A stretch of DNA of 64,000 nucleotides from assembly GCF_003340565.1 (NCBI RefSeq), contig NZ_QPLK01000018.1:1-64000 (forward strand), in the 5' to 3' direction. The position numbers and the translations under genes are program-made. Source of the DNA: Rhodovulum sp. 12E13 (lineage in GTDB: Bacteria; Pseudomonadota; Alphaproteobacteria; Rhodobacterales; Rhodobacteraceae). Within the stretch, counting starts at the first letter, position 1. Each line of letters begins with the position of its first letter. Positions 26,097-33,828 of this stretch are shown here, in pieces. The notes under the pieces were generated by a model, which saw only the letters and a program-made list of their open reading frames with translations, was not told the origin of the DNA and did not search any database.

Positions 26097-28022
26097 TCAG
26101 GTCAGCGAGAGCACCGAGGCCTTCGACGATCGAAGCCGGACGCGCCGGTTGCGGAGCAGCGCGTGAATCAGGGCCTTGAGGCCGTCGGTCGCGCCAGCGA
26201 TGCGCCTGGCCCGGTCGGCGTTGGTGCCCTTCAGGGCCTTCGTCCCCTTGCGATCGTGCAGGTGCAGCAGCGCGGCGCTCGAGATCAGCGCGAGATGGGT
26301 GAAGGCCTGCGGGAAATTGCCGAGGAAGGCGCCGGTGCGCGGATCGACCTCCTCGGCGTAAAGCCCGACATCGTTGGCGCGCGACAGGAGCCGCTCGAAG
26401 AGCGCGCGCGCCTCGTCGGCACGCCCCGTAGTAAGCAGCGCCTCGACGAGCCAGAAGCTGGTGATGAAGAACGCGCCCTCGTCGCCGTCGAGGCCGTCGG
26501 CGCCGCGATAGCGGTGTACGAGGTCGCCCGAGCGCAGATCGCGCTCGACCGCGCGGACGGTGCGCTCCAGAAGCGCGCTGTCGAGCGGCAGGCCCAGCAG
26601 CGGGATCTGCAGGAGCGCGGCGTCGGTCGCCTCCGACCCGTAGGACTGCGCGAGGTATGGCGGCTCGCCGGCGCAACCCTTCTCCAGCATCTCGTGCAGG
26701 ATTTCCTCGCGCGTGTCGCGCCAGAGCGGCGTCTCGCCAAAGAGGCGAATCGCCCGGTCGAGGGTGACATACGCCATCGCCTTGCCCTGGGTGAAGTGCC
26801 GCGGCGCGCACCGCATCTCCCAGATGCCCTGGTCAGGCACGTGCCATGTCTCGCAGACATGGTCGGCGACCCCGCGCAGGAGCGCCTTCTCGTCGGCGTT
26901 GAGCCGGGAGCCGAGTGCGGCGCGCAGCTCCGCCCAGTCGAGCAGCTCGCCGAAGACGTCGAGCTGGCGCTGTTCTGCCGCCTCGTTGCCGACCCGCACC
27001 GGCCGGCTGTCGTGGTAGCCCGAGAGGTGGTCGTGGCAGTGCTCGCGCAGAAACGGCTCGCCGTCGATGCCGTACATGATCCTGAGGGTCGAGCCCTCGC
27101 GCAGGCATTGCCGGGAGAGGAAGTCGGAGAAGCGGGCGGCCTCGGCGCTGTAGCCGAGCACCGAGAGGGCGAACAGGGCGAAGGTGGCGTCGCGGATCCA
27201 GCAGAAGCGATAGTCCCAGTTGCGCGCCCCGCCGATGTCCTCGGGCAGCGAGGTCGTCGGCGCCGCCACGATCGCGCCGCTCGGGGCGTAGGTCAGCAGC
27301 TTCAGCGCCAGGGCGCTGCGCTGCACGGCATCCTGGTAGGGGCCGCGGTAGCGCGAATACTCGGTCCATTCCCGCCAGAAGGCATGGGTGACGTCATAGA
27401 GCCGCTCGGCCTGCTGGCGCGGGTCGAAGAGCGGCTCGACGCTCGTCAGCACGCAGGTCCGCGTCTCGCCCTCGCCGAGATCGAGCCGGAGGGAGGCGCC
27501 GTCGTCCTCGCGCCGCGCCTCGCCGTCGCACCACAACGTCAGGCCGCCTTCGCAGTCGATCCGACCCTCGCCGATCTCCATGTCCAGCGGGACCGTCGAG
27601 AATTCGTGGCCGCGGGGCCGGAAGCGGGTCGTGAGCCTGACACGGCCGGAGATGCAGCGCATCCGCCGCACCACCCAGCCGGGCGCGCTCAAGGTCACGT
27701 AATCGTGGACCCCGGCGCCGCGCTTGCGCCCCACCGGCATGAAGTCGACGAGTTCGAGCGTGCCGGTCTCCGTCTCGAACAGGGTGCGAAGGATGTTCGT
27801 CCGCTCGATGTATCCGCGCGAGACCCGGGTCGTGTTTTCCGGCTCCACACTCCAGAAGCCGCCGCTTCCGGCGTCGAGCAGACGGAAGAATACCGGGTCG
27901 CTGTCGAAGCGCAGCGGGGTGGCCCAGTCGATGCTGCCCGCGCTCGAGACGAGCGCGGCGCCGTGGCAATCGCCGATCAGCGCGTAATCCTCGATCGGGG
28001 GCTGTCGTCTGGCGTCGGTCAC
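26097..28022 (-). CDS. glycoside hydrolase family 15 (glucoamylase/trehalase-like)
   Basis: 641 residues. An N-terminal beta-sandwich domain opens with IEDYALIGDCHGAALVSS and is followed by the (alpha/alpha)6 barrel with GGARNWDYRFCWIRDATF. Likely catalytic acids are the Glu of DQGIWEMR and of GLYAEEVDP. GH15 enzymes release glucose from alpha-glucans or split trehalose; the substrate here is not defined. There is no signal peptide, so the enzyme is cytoplasmic. The start is GTG at 28022 with AGGGGG upstream. The gene stands alone, next to a decayed glycosyltransferase-like remnant. Confidence 0.9.
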   Translation of the reverse strand: MTDARRQPPIEDYALIGDCHGAALVSSAGSIDWATPLRFDSDPVFFRLLDAGSGGFWSVEPENTTRVSRGYIERTNILRTLFETETGTLELVDFMPVGRKRGAGVHDYVTLSAPGWVVRRMRCISGRVRLTTRFRPRGHEFSTVPLDMEIGEGRIDCEGGLTLWCDGEARREDDGASLRLDLGEGETRTCVLTSVEPLFDPRQQAERLYDVTHAFWREWTEYSRYRGPYQDAVQRSALALKLLTYAPSGAIVAAPTTSLPEDIGGARNWDYRFCWIRDATFALFALSVLGYSAEAARFSDFLSRQCLREGSTLRIMYGIDGEPFLREHCHDHLSGYHDSRPVRVGNEAAEQRQLDVFGELLDWAELRAALGSRLNADEKALLRGVADHVCETWHVPDQGIWEMRCAPRHFTQGKAMAYVTLDRAIRLFGETPLWRDTREEILHEMLEKGCAGEPPYLAQSYGSEATDAALLQIPLLGLPLDSALLERTVRAVERDLRSGDLVHRYRGADGLDGDEGAFFITSFWLVEALLTTGRADEARALFERLLSRANDVGLYAEEVDPRTGAFLGNFPQAFTHLALISSAALLHLHDRKGTKALKGTNADRARRIAGATDGLKALIHALLRNRRVRLRSSKASVLSLT

Positions 28023-28178
28023 ATGTGCCCCCTTGCTCTCATCGCTCTGCGAGTCCTCTCACACCGAGGAGCCTTCCGGAAAGCCGGGCCGAGTTCACAA
28101 GATCGGGCGAGGCCGGCCGCCGGTTTGACGCGGCGATCGCGCCCGACCGGCTGGTTTCCGAGGGGCCCGCAGCCGTTC

Positions 28179-28490
28179 GCGCAGGCGATGCGCGCCCTCG
28201 ATCCGCCGGCCTGCGCTGGCGCCGCCGCGACCTGCCATGCGCTGTGCCGGGGCACGCCGGTGGTGACGCTGGCGGGCGGCCCGTCACCGGCCGGCGCGCG
28301 TGCTCTCGGCCGCCGGCCGGAGTGGATCGCGAGCGGCTGGGTAACGACCGCATGCGGGCCTGTGGCCGACCGGGCCGCGCTGCATGACGCCCGGCACGCC
28401 CTGCCCGGGGTGGCGCGCCGCGCCCCGCTCGGCGCCATCCGTCGCCGCGCCGGGGCCTTCGCCGACCGGTGCCGGCGGCTGGCGGATGCC
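28179..28490 (+). pseudogene. remnant of an O-GlcNAc-transferase-like (SPINDLY/GT41) C-terminal domain
   Basis: The plus frame reads TCHALCRGTPVVTLAGGP, then RALGRRPEWIASGW and GPVADRAALHDARHALPG. In GT41-type proteins the matching segment is TCEALWMGVPVVTLAG, followed by LGLPEWIA and ADRAALAALR-like stretches. Only about 100 residues of a protein normally above 550 survive, without a start codon, upstream TPRs or a clear stop context. It occupies the gap between the GH15 gene and the antiporter operon. Confidence 0.5.
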
Positions 28491-28567
28491 CCGGCTCGCG
28501 CGCCACGGGCAGCGCATACTCGAGCCGTGCCCTTGCATGGGAACGGCGGATGGAGTGTCCTTCCGGC

Positions 28568-29074
28568 ATGGAGAGGACGGTCCGGACGGCGTTCATTCAC
28601 CGGCTGCTGTTCACGAGCGGGGTCTGGGTCGTGCTGAGCGGCACCGACGTCAAGGCGCTCGCCGTCGGGGCGGTCGCCGTGCCCTTTGCGACATGGCTCG
28701 GCCTGCGCCTTCTGCCGCAGCGGCAGCACCTTGTTCTGGGGCGCCTCGTCAGGCACTTCCCGGCCTTTGCGGGCGGCTCGCTGATCGGCGGCCTCGACGT
28801 GGCGCGCCGCGCCCTGTCGCCGCGGATGCCGCTCTCGCCCGGCTGGGTCGAAGTGCCGGCGCGATTGCGCGACGGGGGGCGCGTGGCCATGGGGGCAGAG
28901 CTGTCTTTGATGCCGGGAACGCTCGCGGCAGGTGTGCGCGACGACCGTCTGCTCGTGCATCTGCTCGACACGGAAGCGGGATTCGAGCGCGCCATCCCGC
29001 GCGAGGAGGCCGCGATCGCGGCGATGATCGTCGAGGCCGGCCCGTCATCCACTGCCGCGGGGGGCGCGCCATGA
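28568..29074 (+). CDS. mrpE: Mrp-type cation/proton antiporter subunit E
   Basis: About 168 residues with an MnhE-type layout: two N-terminal hydrophobic segments, then LIGGLDVARRAL and a soluble C-terminal domain with AELSLMPGTLAAGV and LLVHLLDTE. The subunit is needed for assembly and activity of Mrp complexes. It is first in an eight-gene plus-strand operon; its stop overlaps the next ATG (ATGA). The start is uncertain between ATG 28568 and ATG 28550; the former gives the normal MrpE N-terminus. Confidence 0.87.
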   Translation: MERTVRTAFIHRLLFTSGVWVVLSGTDVKALAVGAVAVPFATWLGLRLLPQRQHLVLGRLVRHFPAFAGGSLIGGLDVARRALSPRMPLSPGWVEVPARLRDGGRVAMGAELSLMPGTLAAGVRDDRLLVHLLDTEAGFERAIPREEAAIAAMIVEAGPSSTAAGGAP

Positions 29075-29394
29075 CGGCGTGGCTGAGCTTCGTGGCCGTC
29101 GGCGTTCTGGCGAGCCTCGGCGCGGCGCTGCTGCGCGTCTGGCGCGGGCCGGGGCGCGCGGACCGGATGATGGGCGCGCAGCTCGCCGGGACATCCGGCG
29201 TCGCCGTTCTGATGCTGCTCGCGCCGGTCGAAGGCTGGGCGGCGCTCGACGTGGCCCTCACGCTCTCGCTCTTCGGGGCGCTCGCGGCGGTCGGCTTCGT
29301 CAAGGCGGTGAGCGCGGATGGCGGCGGCGACCCTGAAGAGGACGACGAAGGGATCGTCGAGCCGCCACCCGCGGGCGGGGCCTCGGATGGGTGA
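29071..29394 (+). CDS. mrpF: Mrp-type antiporter subunit F
   Basis: 107 residues with three hydrophobic helices. VWRGPGRADRMMGAQLAG is the MnhF signature (RGP-x2-ADR), and DVALTLSLFGALAAVGFVKA is the last membrane segment. The acidic tail (DPEEDDEG) is longer than usual. The gene overlaps mrpE by 4 bases and mrpG by 8 bases. Confidence 0.9.
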   Translation: MTAWLSFVAVGVLASLGAALLRVWRGPGRADRMMGAQLAGTSGVAVLMLLAPVEGWAALDVALTLSLFGALAAVGFVKAVSADGGGDPEEDDEGIVEPPPAGGASDG

Positions 29395-29671
29395 TCTCGC
29401 CACCTACGCCTTCACCGGCATCGGCCTGGTCTTCTTCGCCGCCGGGTCGGCCGGCCTGTTGCGTTTTCCCGATGTGTTCAGCCGGCTCCACGCGCTGACC
29501 AAGGCGGACAATCTCGGCCTCGGCTTCATCGCCCTCGGCACCTCCTTCCAGGCCGGAAGCTGGCGCGACGTGGCGCTGCTCGCGCTGATATGGGGGCTGA
29601 TGCTTCTCGCCGCCGCAACGGTCTCGCAGCTCATCGCCCGCGACGCCCTGCGTGAGCGGGACGGGGAATGA
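29387..29671 (+). CDS. mrpG: Mrp-type antiporter subunit G
   Basis: 94 residues, MnhG family. The signature LLRFPDVFSRLHALTKADNLG (28-48) follows a first membrane helix, with further helices containing LALIWGLMLLAAATVSQLIA. The small subunit forms part of the Mrp membrane module. The start at ATG 29387 lies inside the end of mrpF, and its stop overlaps the next gene by 4 bases (ATGA). Confidence 0.92.
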   Translation: MGDLATYAFTGIGLVFFAAGSAGLLRFPDVFSRLHALTKADNLGLGFIALGTSFQAGSWRDVALLALIWGLMLLAAATVSQLIARDALRERDGE

Positions 29672-30600
29672 CGCTGGCCCTCGACGCGACGCTTTGCGGC
29701 CTGATCGTCGCGGTGGCGCTGGCGACGGTCCTTGGACGGGGCGTGTTCCGGGCGATCGTCTTCTTCATCGTCTACGGGCTGCTTCTGTCGGTGGCCTGGG
29801 TCCGCCTCGGCGCGGTCGACGTGGCCCTGGCCGAAGCGGCGATCGGTGCGGGCCTGACCGGGGTGCTCTTTCTGGCGGCCGTCGGCAAGCTCGCGCGCAC
29901 CGGGGCAGAGGCCGAGCCGGCGCCCGGCCGCCCCCACCTGCCCGCGGCGCTCGCCTGTGCGGGGCTGACCGGGGCGCTGGCCTGGGCCTGGTTCGCCCTG
30001 CCCGAGCCGGAGCGGCCGGGGTCCGACCTGGCAGCCGCGCTTCCGCGGGCGGGGGTCGAGAACCCGGTCACGGCCGTCCTTCTCAACTTCCGCGCCTGGG
30101 ATACGCTTCTGGAGAGCATCGTGCTGCTCGCCGCCCTCGTCGGACTGTGGCTGCTGGCCCGCGACGAGGACTGGCACGACCGGCTCGGCCTGCCGCAGCA
30201 CGTGCGACCCGGCGGAGTGATGGAGAGCTTCGGCCGCCTCCTGCCCCCGGTGGGCGTTCTCGTGGGGATCTACCTGGTCTACATCGGCGCGGACCGGCCC
30301 GGCGGGGCCTTCCAGGGCGGAACGGTGCTGGCCGCCGTCGGCCTGGTCGCCGCCCTGGCGGGATTGATCCGCACGCCGCGTGTCACCGGGCATCTCTGGC
30401 GGGCGGCGATGGTCGTCGGGCCGCTGGTGTTCCTCGCCGCCGGCGTCGCTGGAGCCGCGCTGGGCGCGGGCTTCCTCACCCTGCCGGAGCCGATCGCGGG
30501 CGGCGCGATCTTCGCCATCGAGATCGCGCTGGCATCGTCGATCGCGGTGACGCTCGCCTTCCTCGTCATCGGCCCGCCGGAGCGGGGGCACAGGCGATGA
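29668..30600 (+). CDS. fused DUF4040 (MrpA C-terminal/MbhD-type) and MrpB subunit
   Basis: 310 residues, about 8-9 membrane helices. The N-terminal part (about 1-80) has VDVALAEAAIGAGLTGVLFL, the DUF4040/MbhD domain normally found at the C-terminal side of MrpA. A middle part may match MbhE. The C-terminal 130 residues are MnhB-like, with YLVYIGADRPGGAFQGGTVL. In classic Mrp systems the DUF4040 and MbhE domains belong to MrpA and MrpB is separate; here they form one protein. The order E-F-G-[DUF4040-B]-C-D-D-D resembles Mbh/Mbx-type antiporter modules more than bacillary mrpABCDEFG. Confidence 0.85.
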   Translation: MTLALDATLCGLIVAVALATVLGRGVFRAIVFFIVYGLLLSVAWVRLGAVDVALAEAAIGAGLTGVLFLAAVGKLARTGAEAEPAPGRPHLPAALACAGLTGALAWAWFALPEPERPGSDLAAALPRAGVENPVTAVLLNFRAWDTLLESIVLLAALVGLWLLARDEDWHDRLGLPQHVRPGGVMESFGRLLPPVGVLVGIYLVYIGADRPGGAFQGGTVLAAVGLVAALAGLIRTPRVTGHLWRAAMVVGPLVFLAAGVAGAALGAGFLTLPEPIAGGAIFAIEIALASSIAVTLAFLVIGPPERGHRR

Positions 30601-30902
30601 CCGGCCCGACGCTCTACGCGCTGACAGGGGCGGCGCTCGTCGGCATCGGCGTCTTCGGGCTGATCTCGGCGCGGCACCTCCTGCGCCGGGTCGTTGCCTT
30701 CAACCTGATCGGCTCGGGGCTGTTCGTCTTTCTCGGCGCGGCGGGGGCGCGAGGCGGCGCGGCCGACCCCCTGCCGCAGGCGCTGATCATCACCGGAATC
30801 GTCGTGGCCCTTTCGGCGAGCGCGCTGGCCGTCGGGCTGGTCGTGGCCCATGCGCGGGCGTCGGGGCGCCCTGCGCTTCCCGAGGAAGACGAGGAGGCGT
30901 GA
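30597..30902 (+). CDS. mrpC: Mrp-type antiporter subunit C (NuoK-like)
   Basis: 101 residues with three helices. GIGVFGLISARHLLRRVVAF and DPLPQALIITGIVVALSASA are the MnhC/NuoK signatures; the Leu-Pro-Gln-Ala-Leu-x-Leu/Ile-Thr motif is diagnostic. Acidic C-terminal tail (PEEDEEA). It overlaps both neighbours by 4 bases, indicating strict coupling. Confidence 0.93.
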   Translation: MTGPTLYALTGAALVGIGVFGLISARHLLRRVVAFNLIGSGLFVFLGAAGARGGAADPLPQALIITGIVVALSASALAVGLVVAHARASGRPALPEEDEEA

Positions 30903-32368
30903 GCGCCCTCGTCGCAGTGCTCGTGCTGCCGCTCGCCGGCGCGCTCGCGACGGTCGCGCTGCCGGGCCGCGCGGCGCGCATCGCGGCGTCCACGGCGATC
31001 GCCGCGACGCTGGCCGCTGCCCTGGCGCTGGCCGCCTGGGTCGCCGCGCGGGGTGTGCCCCGGCTCGAGATCGGAGGCTGGGCGCCACCCGTCGGCATCG
31101 CCGTCGAGGCCGACGGGCTGGCCGCCGCGATGATCGTGATGACGGCGACGGTGATGGCCGCCGCGGGCCTGTCCGCGCGCCACATGCTGGCGCCCGGCGC
31201 CGCAGGGGCGCGCGCGGCCTTCGGCTTCTGGCCGCTCATGCTGCTGCTCTGGGCCGCGCTGAACGCGGTGTTCGTCTCGCGCGACCTCTTCAACCTCTAT
31301 GTGGGGATCGAGCTTCTGAGCCTCGCCGCCATCGGGCTGGTCGCCATCGAGGGCAAGGCCGCCGCGCTCGCCGCGGCGATGCGCTACATGATCTTCGCGT
31401 TGGCGGGGTCGCTGCTCTACCTCGCGGGCGTCGTGCTGGTCTATGCCGCCCACGGCGCCCTCGACGCGGGCCTTCTGACCGACCGCACCCCGGCACGGAC
31501 GGACGGGCTCGCGCTCGCGCTGATGACGGTGGGCCTGATGGCCAAGACCGCCCTTTTCCCCTTCCACGTCTGGCTGCCGCCCGCCCATGGCGGTGCCCCG
31601 GCGCCGGCCTCGGCCATGCTGTCGGCGCTGGTGCCCAAGGCCTCCTTCGTGATCCTGCTCCGGCTCTGGTTCGACGTGATGCCCGACCAGGCGACCGAGG
31701 GGGCGCTGGCGCTGATGGCGGCGCTCGGGACGGCGGCCGTCATCTGGGGCGGCCTCGCGGCGCTCGTCCAGGAACGTCTCAAGCTGATCGTCGCCTATTC
31801 GACGGTGGCGCAGATCGGCTACCTGTTCCTCGTCTTCCCGCTTGCCGGCGGGGCGTCTGCCGAGATGCCGTGGGCGGCGGGGGCATGGAACGGGGCGGTC
31901 TTTCTCGCCCTGAGCCACGGCCTGGCCAAGGCGGCGATGTTTCTTGCGGTCGGGCAGTGGATGGCGGCGCGGGGCGGCGACCGCCTCGAGGATCTGCGCG
32001 GCATCGCCACGGCGATGCCGATGACCGCCTTCGCCTTCGCCCTGTCGTCGATCACCCTCGTCGGCCTGCCGCCCTCGGGCGGGTTCACGGCGAAATACCT
32101 GATCATGACATCTGCCTTTGCCGCCGGGCAATGGGGCTGGGCGCTGGTCATGGCCGGCGGCGGATTGCTGGCGGCCGCCTATCTCTACCGGCCGGTGGCG
32201 GTGATCTTCGCGCGCGCCGAGGTGCCTGACTCGCCGCTCCCGTCGCGGGGCCGGCAGGTCGTCCCGCTGATCCTCGCGGGCGCAGCCGTCGCTCTCGGGA
32301 TCGCGTCGGCGGCGCCGTTCGATCTGCTGTCCACCGGGCGCCCGCAAGCGGCAGGAGAGGGCCTGTGA
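30899..32368 (+). CDS. NuoL/M/N-like antiporter subunit (MrpD-like, first copy)
   Basis: 489 residues, about 14 membrane helices, proton-conducting transporter family. The conserved TM5 glutamate is present (Glu138 in YVGIELLSL). The TM7 lysine is Lys216 in MAKTALFPFHVWLPPAH, and a further Lys lies in LVPKASFVIL. These residues form the ion pathway in complex I and Mrp antiporters. The GTG start at 30899 overlaps the mrpC stop. It is one of three such subunits in a row. Confidence 0.9.
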   Translation: MSALVAVLVLPLAGALATVALPGRAARIAASTAIAATLAAALALAAWVAARGVPRLEIGGWAPPVGIAVEADGLAAAMIVMTATVMAAAGLSARHMLAPGAAGARAAFGFWPLMLLLWAALNAVFVSRDLFNLYVGIELLSLAAIGLVAIEGKAAALAAAMRYMIFALAGSLLYLAGVVLVYAAHGALDAGLLTDRTPARTDGLALALMTVGLMAKTALFPFHVWLPPAHGGAPAPASAMLSALVPKASFVILLRLWFDVMPDQATEGALALMAALGTAAVIWGGLAALVQERLKLIVAYSTVAQIGYLFLVFPLAGGASAEMPWAAGAWNGAVFLALSHGLAKAAMFLAVGQWMAARGGDRLEDLRGIATAMPMTAFAFALSSITLVGLPPSGGFTAKYLIMTSAFAAGQWGWALVMAGGGLLAAAYLYRPVAVIFARAEVPDSPLPSRGRQVVPLILAGAAVALGIASAAPFDLLSTGRPQAAGEGL

Positions 32369-33828
32369 CCGGACTCCTGCCCATCTTCATCCTGCTGACG
32401 TCGCTCGTGCCGGCGGCGATCACCTTTTTCCTGCGCCAGGAAAGCTATCGCCTGCGCAACGCGCTCAACCTCGGCGGGGCGGTCGTGAAGGGGGCGCTGA
32501 TCGTGGCGATGCTGGTCGCGGTCGCGGGCGGCGCATCCTTCGAGACGGCGATACCGCTCGCGCCCGGGCTTGTCCTGCTGTTGCGGATCGACGCGCTGGC
32601 GCTCTTGTTCGTCTCGCTCTCGGCGACACTGTGGCTGCTGACGACGATCTACGCGATCTCCTACCTCGGCGAGAAGCCGGAGCAATCGCGCTTCTTCGGC
32701 TTCTTCAGCCTCTGCGTCTTCGCGACGACCGGCATCGCGCTCTCGGGGTCGCTGATCTCGTTCTTCATCTTCTTCGAGCTCCTGACGCTCAGCACCTGGC
32801 CGCTGGTAGCCCACAAGCAGGATGCGGCCTCGCTCCGGGCCGCGCGCGGCTACCTGCTCTACGCCCTGCCGTGCAGCACGATCCTGCTCGTCGCGATCGT
32901 CTGGCTGGAAAGCGCCACCGGCCCGATCCTGTTCACCGATCCGCCCGACCTTTCGGGCGTCGACCCGGCGAGCCTCAGGGTCATCTTCGCCCTTTTCATC
33001 GTCGGCGTGGGCATGAAGGCGGCCATCATTCCGCTGCATGGCTGGCTGCCCGCCGCGATGGTCGCGCCGGCGCCGGTCTCGGCGCTGCTTCACGCCGTGG
33101 CGGTGGTCAAGGCCGGGGCGTTCGGCGTGATCCGCGTCATCTACGACGTGTTCGGCATCGAGCGCGTGGCCGAGCTGGGGGTGGGCACCCCGCTCGCCGC
33201 GCTGGCGTCTTTCACGATCATCTGGGGATCGCTTCGGGCACTCCAGCAGACCGAGATCAAGAAGCGGCTCGCCTATTCGACCGTCAGCCAGGTCAGCTAC
33301 ATCATTCTCGGTGTCGCTTTGGCGAGCCCCTTCGCCGTCATCGGCGGTCTGGCGCATCTGGTGCATCAGGGCCTGATGAAGATCACGCTGTTCTTCTGCG
33401 CCGGGATCTACGACGAGCGCGCCGGGGTCCGGTCGATCGAGGGGCTCGACGGGCTCGGCCGCCGCATGCCCTGGACCTCGACCTGCTTCTCGATCGGCGC
33501 GCTGGGGATGATCGGGCTGCCGCCGATCGCCGGCTTCGTCAGCAAGATCTATCTCGGCATCGGCGGATTGCAGGCCGAGGCGCCGTGGGTGCTGGCGGTT
33601 CTGGGCGCGTCGACCCTTCTCAACGCCGCGTATTTCGTGCCGCTGCTCTACCGGCTCTGGTTCCGCGAGATCGCGCCCGATGCCGAGGCGGACGAGAGAG
33701 CGCCCGCGCTCGTCGGCCCCGCCGTCGCCGCCGCGCTTGCCGCCGTCCTCGCGGGCATGCTCGCCGCCTCCGACATCAGCCCGCTCGGCTGGGCCACGCT
33801 GATCTCCGAAAGGGACTACCTCGAATGA
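32365..33828 (+). CDS. NuoL/M/N-like antiporter subunit (second copy)
   Basis: 487 residues, about 14 helices. It keeps the TM5 glutamate (Glu138 in FFIFFELLTLSTW), the TM7 lysine (Lys218 in GMKAAIIPLHGWLP) and the TM8 region SALLHAVAVVKAGAFG. The GTG start at 32365 has AGGAGAGG upstream, the best ribosome-binding site within the operon. It may serve as the MrpA-like or MrpD-like channel; the DUF4040 extension of MrpA is absent. Confidence 0.9.
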   Translation: MTGLLPIFILLTSLVPAAITFFLRQESYRLRNALNLGGAVVKGALIVAMLVAVAGGASFETAIPLAPGLVLLLRIDALALLFVSLSATLWLLTTIYAISYLGEKPEQSRFFGFFSLCVFATTGIALSGSLISFFIFFELLTLSTWPLVAHKQDAASLRAARGYLLYALPCSTILLVAIVWLESATGPILFTDPPDLSGVDPASLRVIFALFIVGVGMKAAIIPLHGWLPAAMVAPAPVSALLHAVAVVKAGAFGVIRVIYDVFGIERVAELGVGTPLAALASFTIIWGSLRALQQTEIKKRLAYSTVSQVSYIILGVALASPFAVIGGLAHLVHQGLMKITLFFCAGIYDERAGVRSIEGLDGLGRRMPWTSTCFSIGALGMIGLPPIAGFVSKIYLGIGGLQAEAPWVLAVLGASTLLNAAYFVPLLYRLWFREIAPDAEADERAPALVGPAVAAALAAVLAGMLAASDISPLGWATLISERDYLE

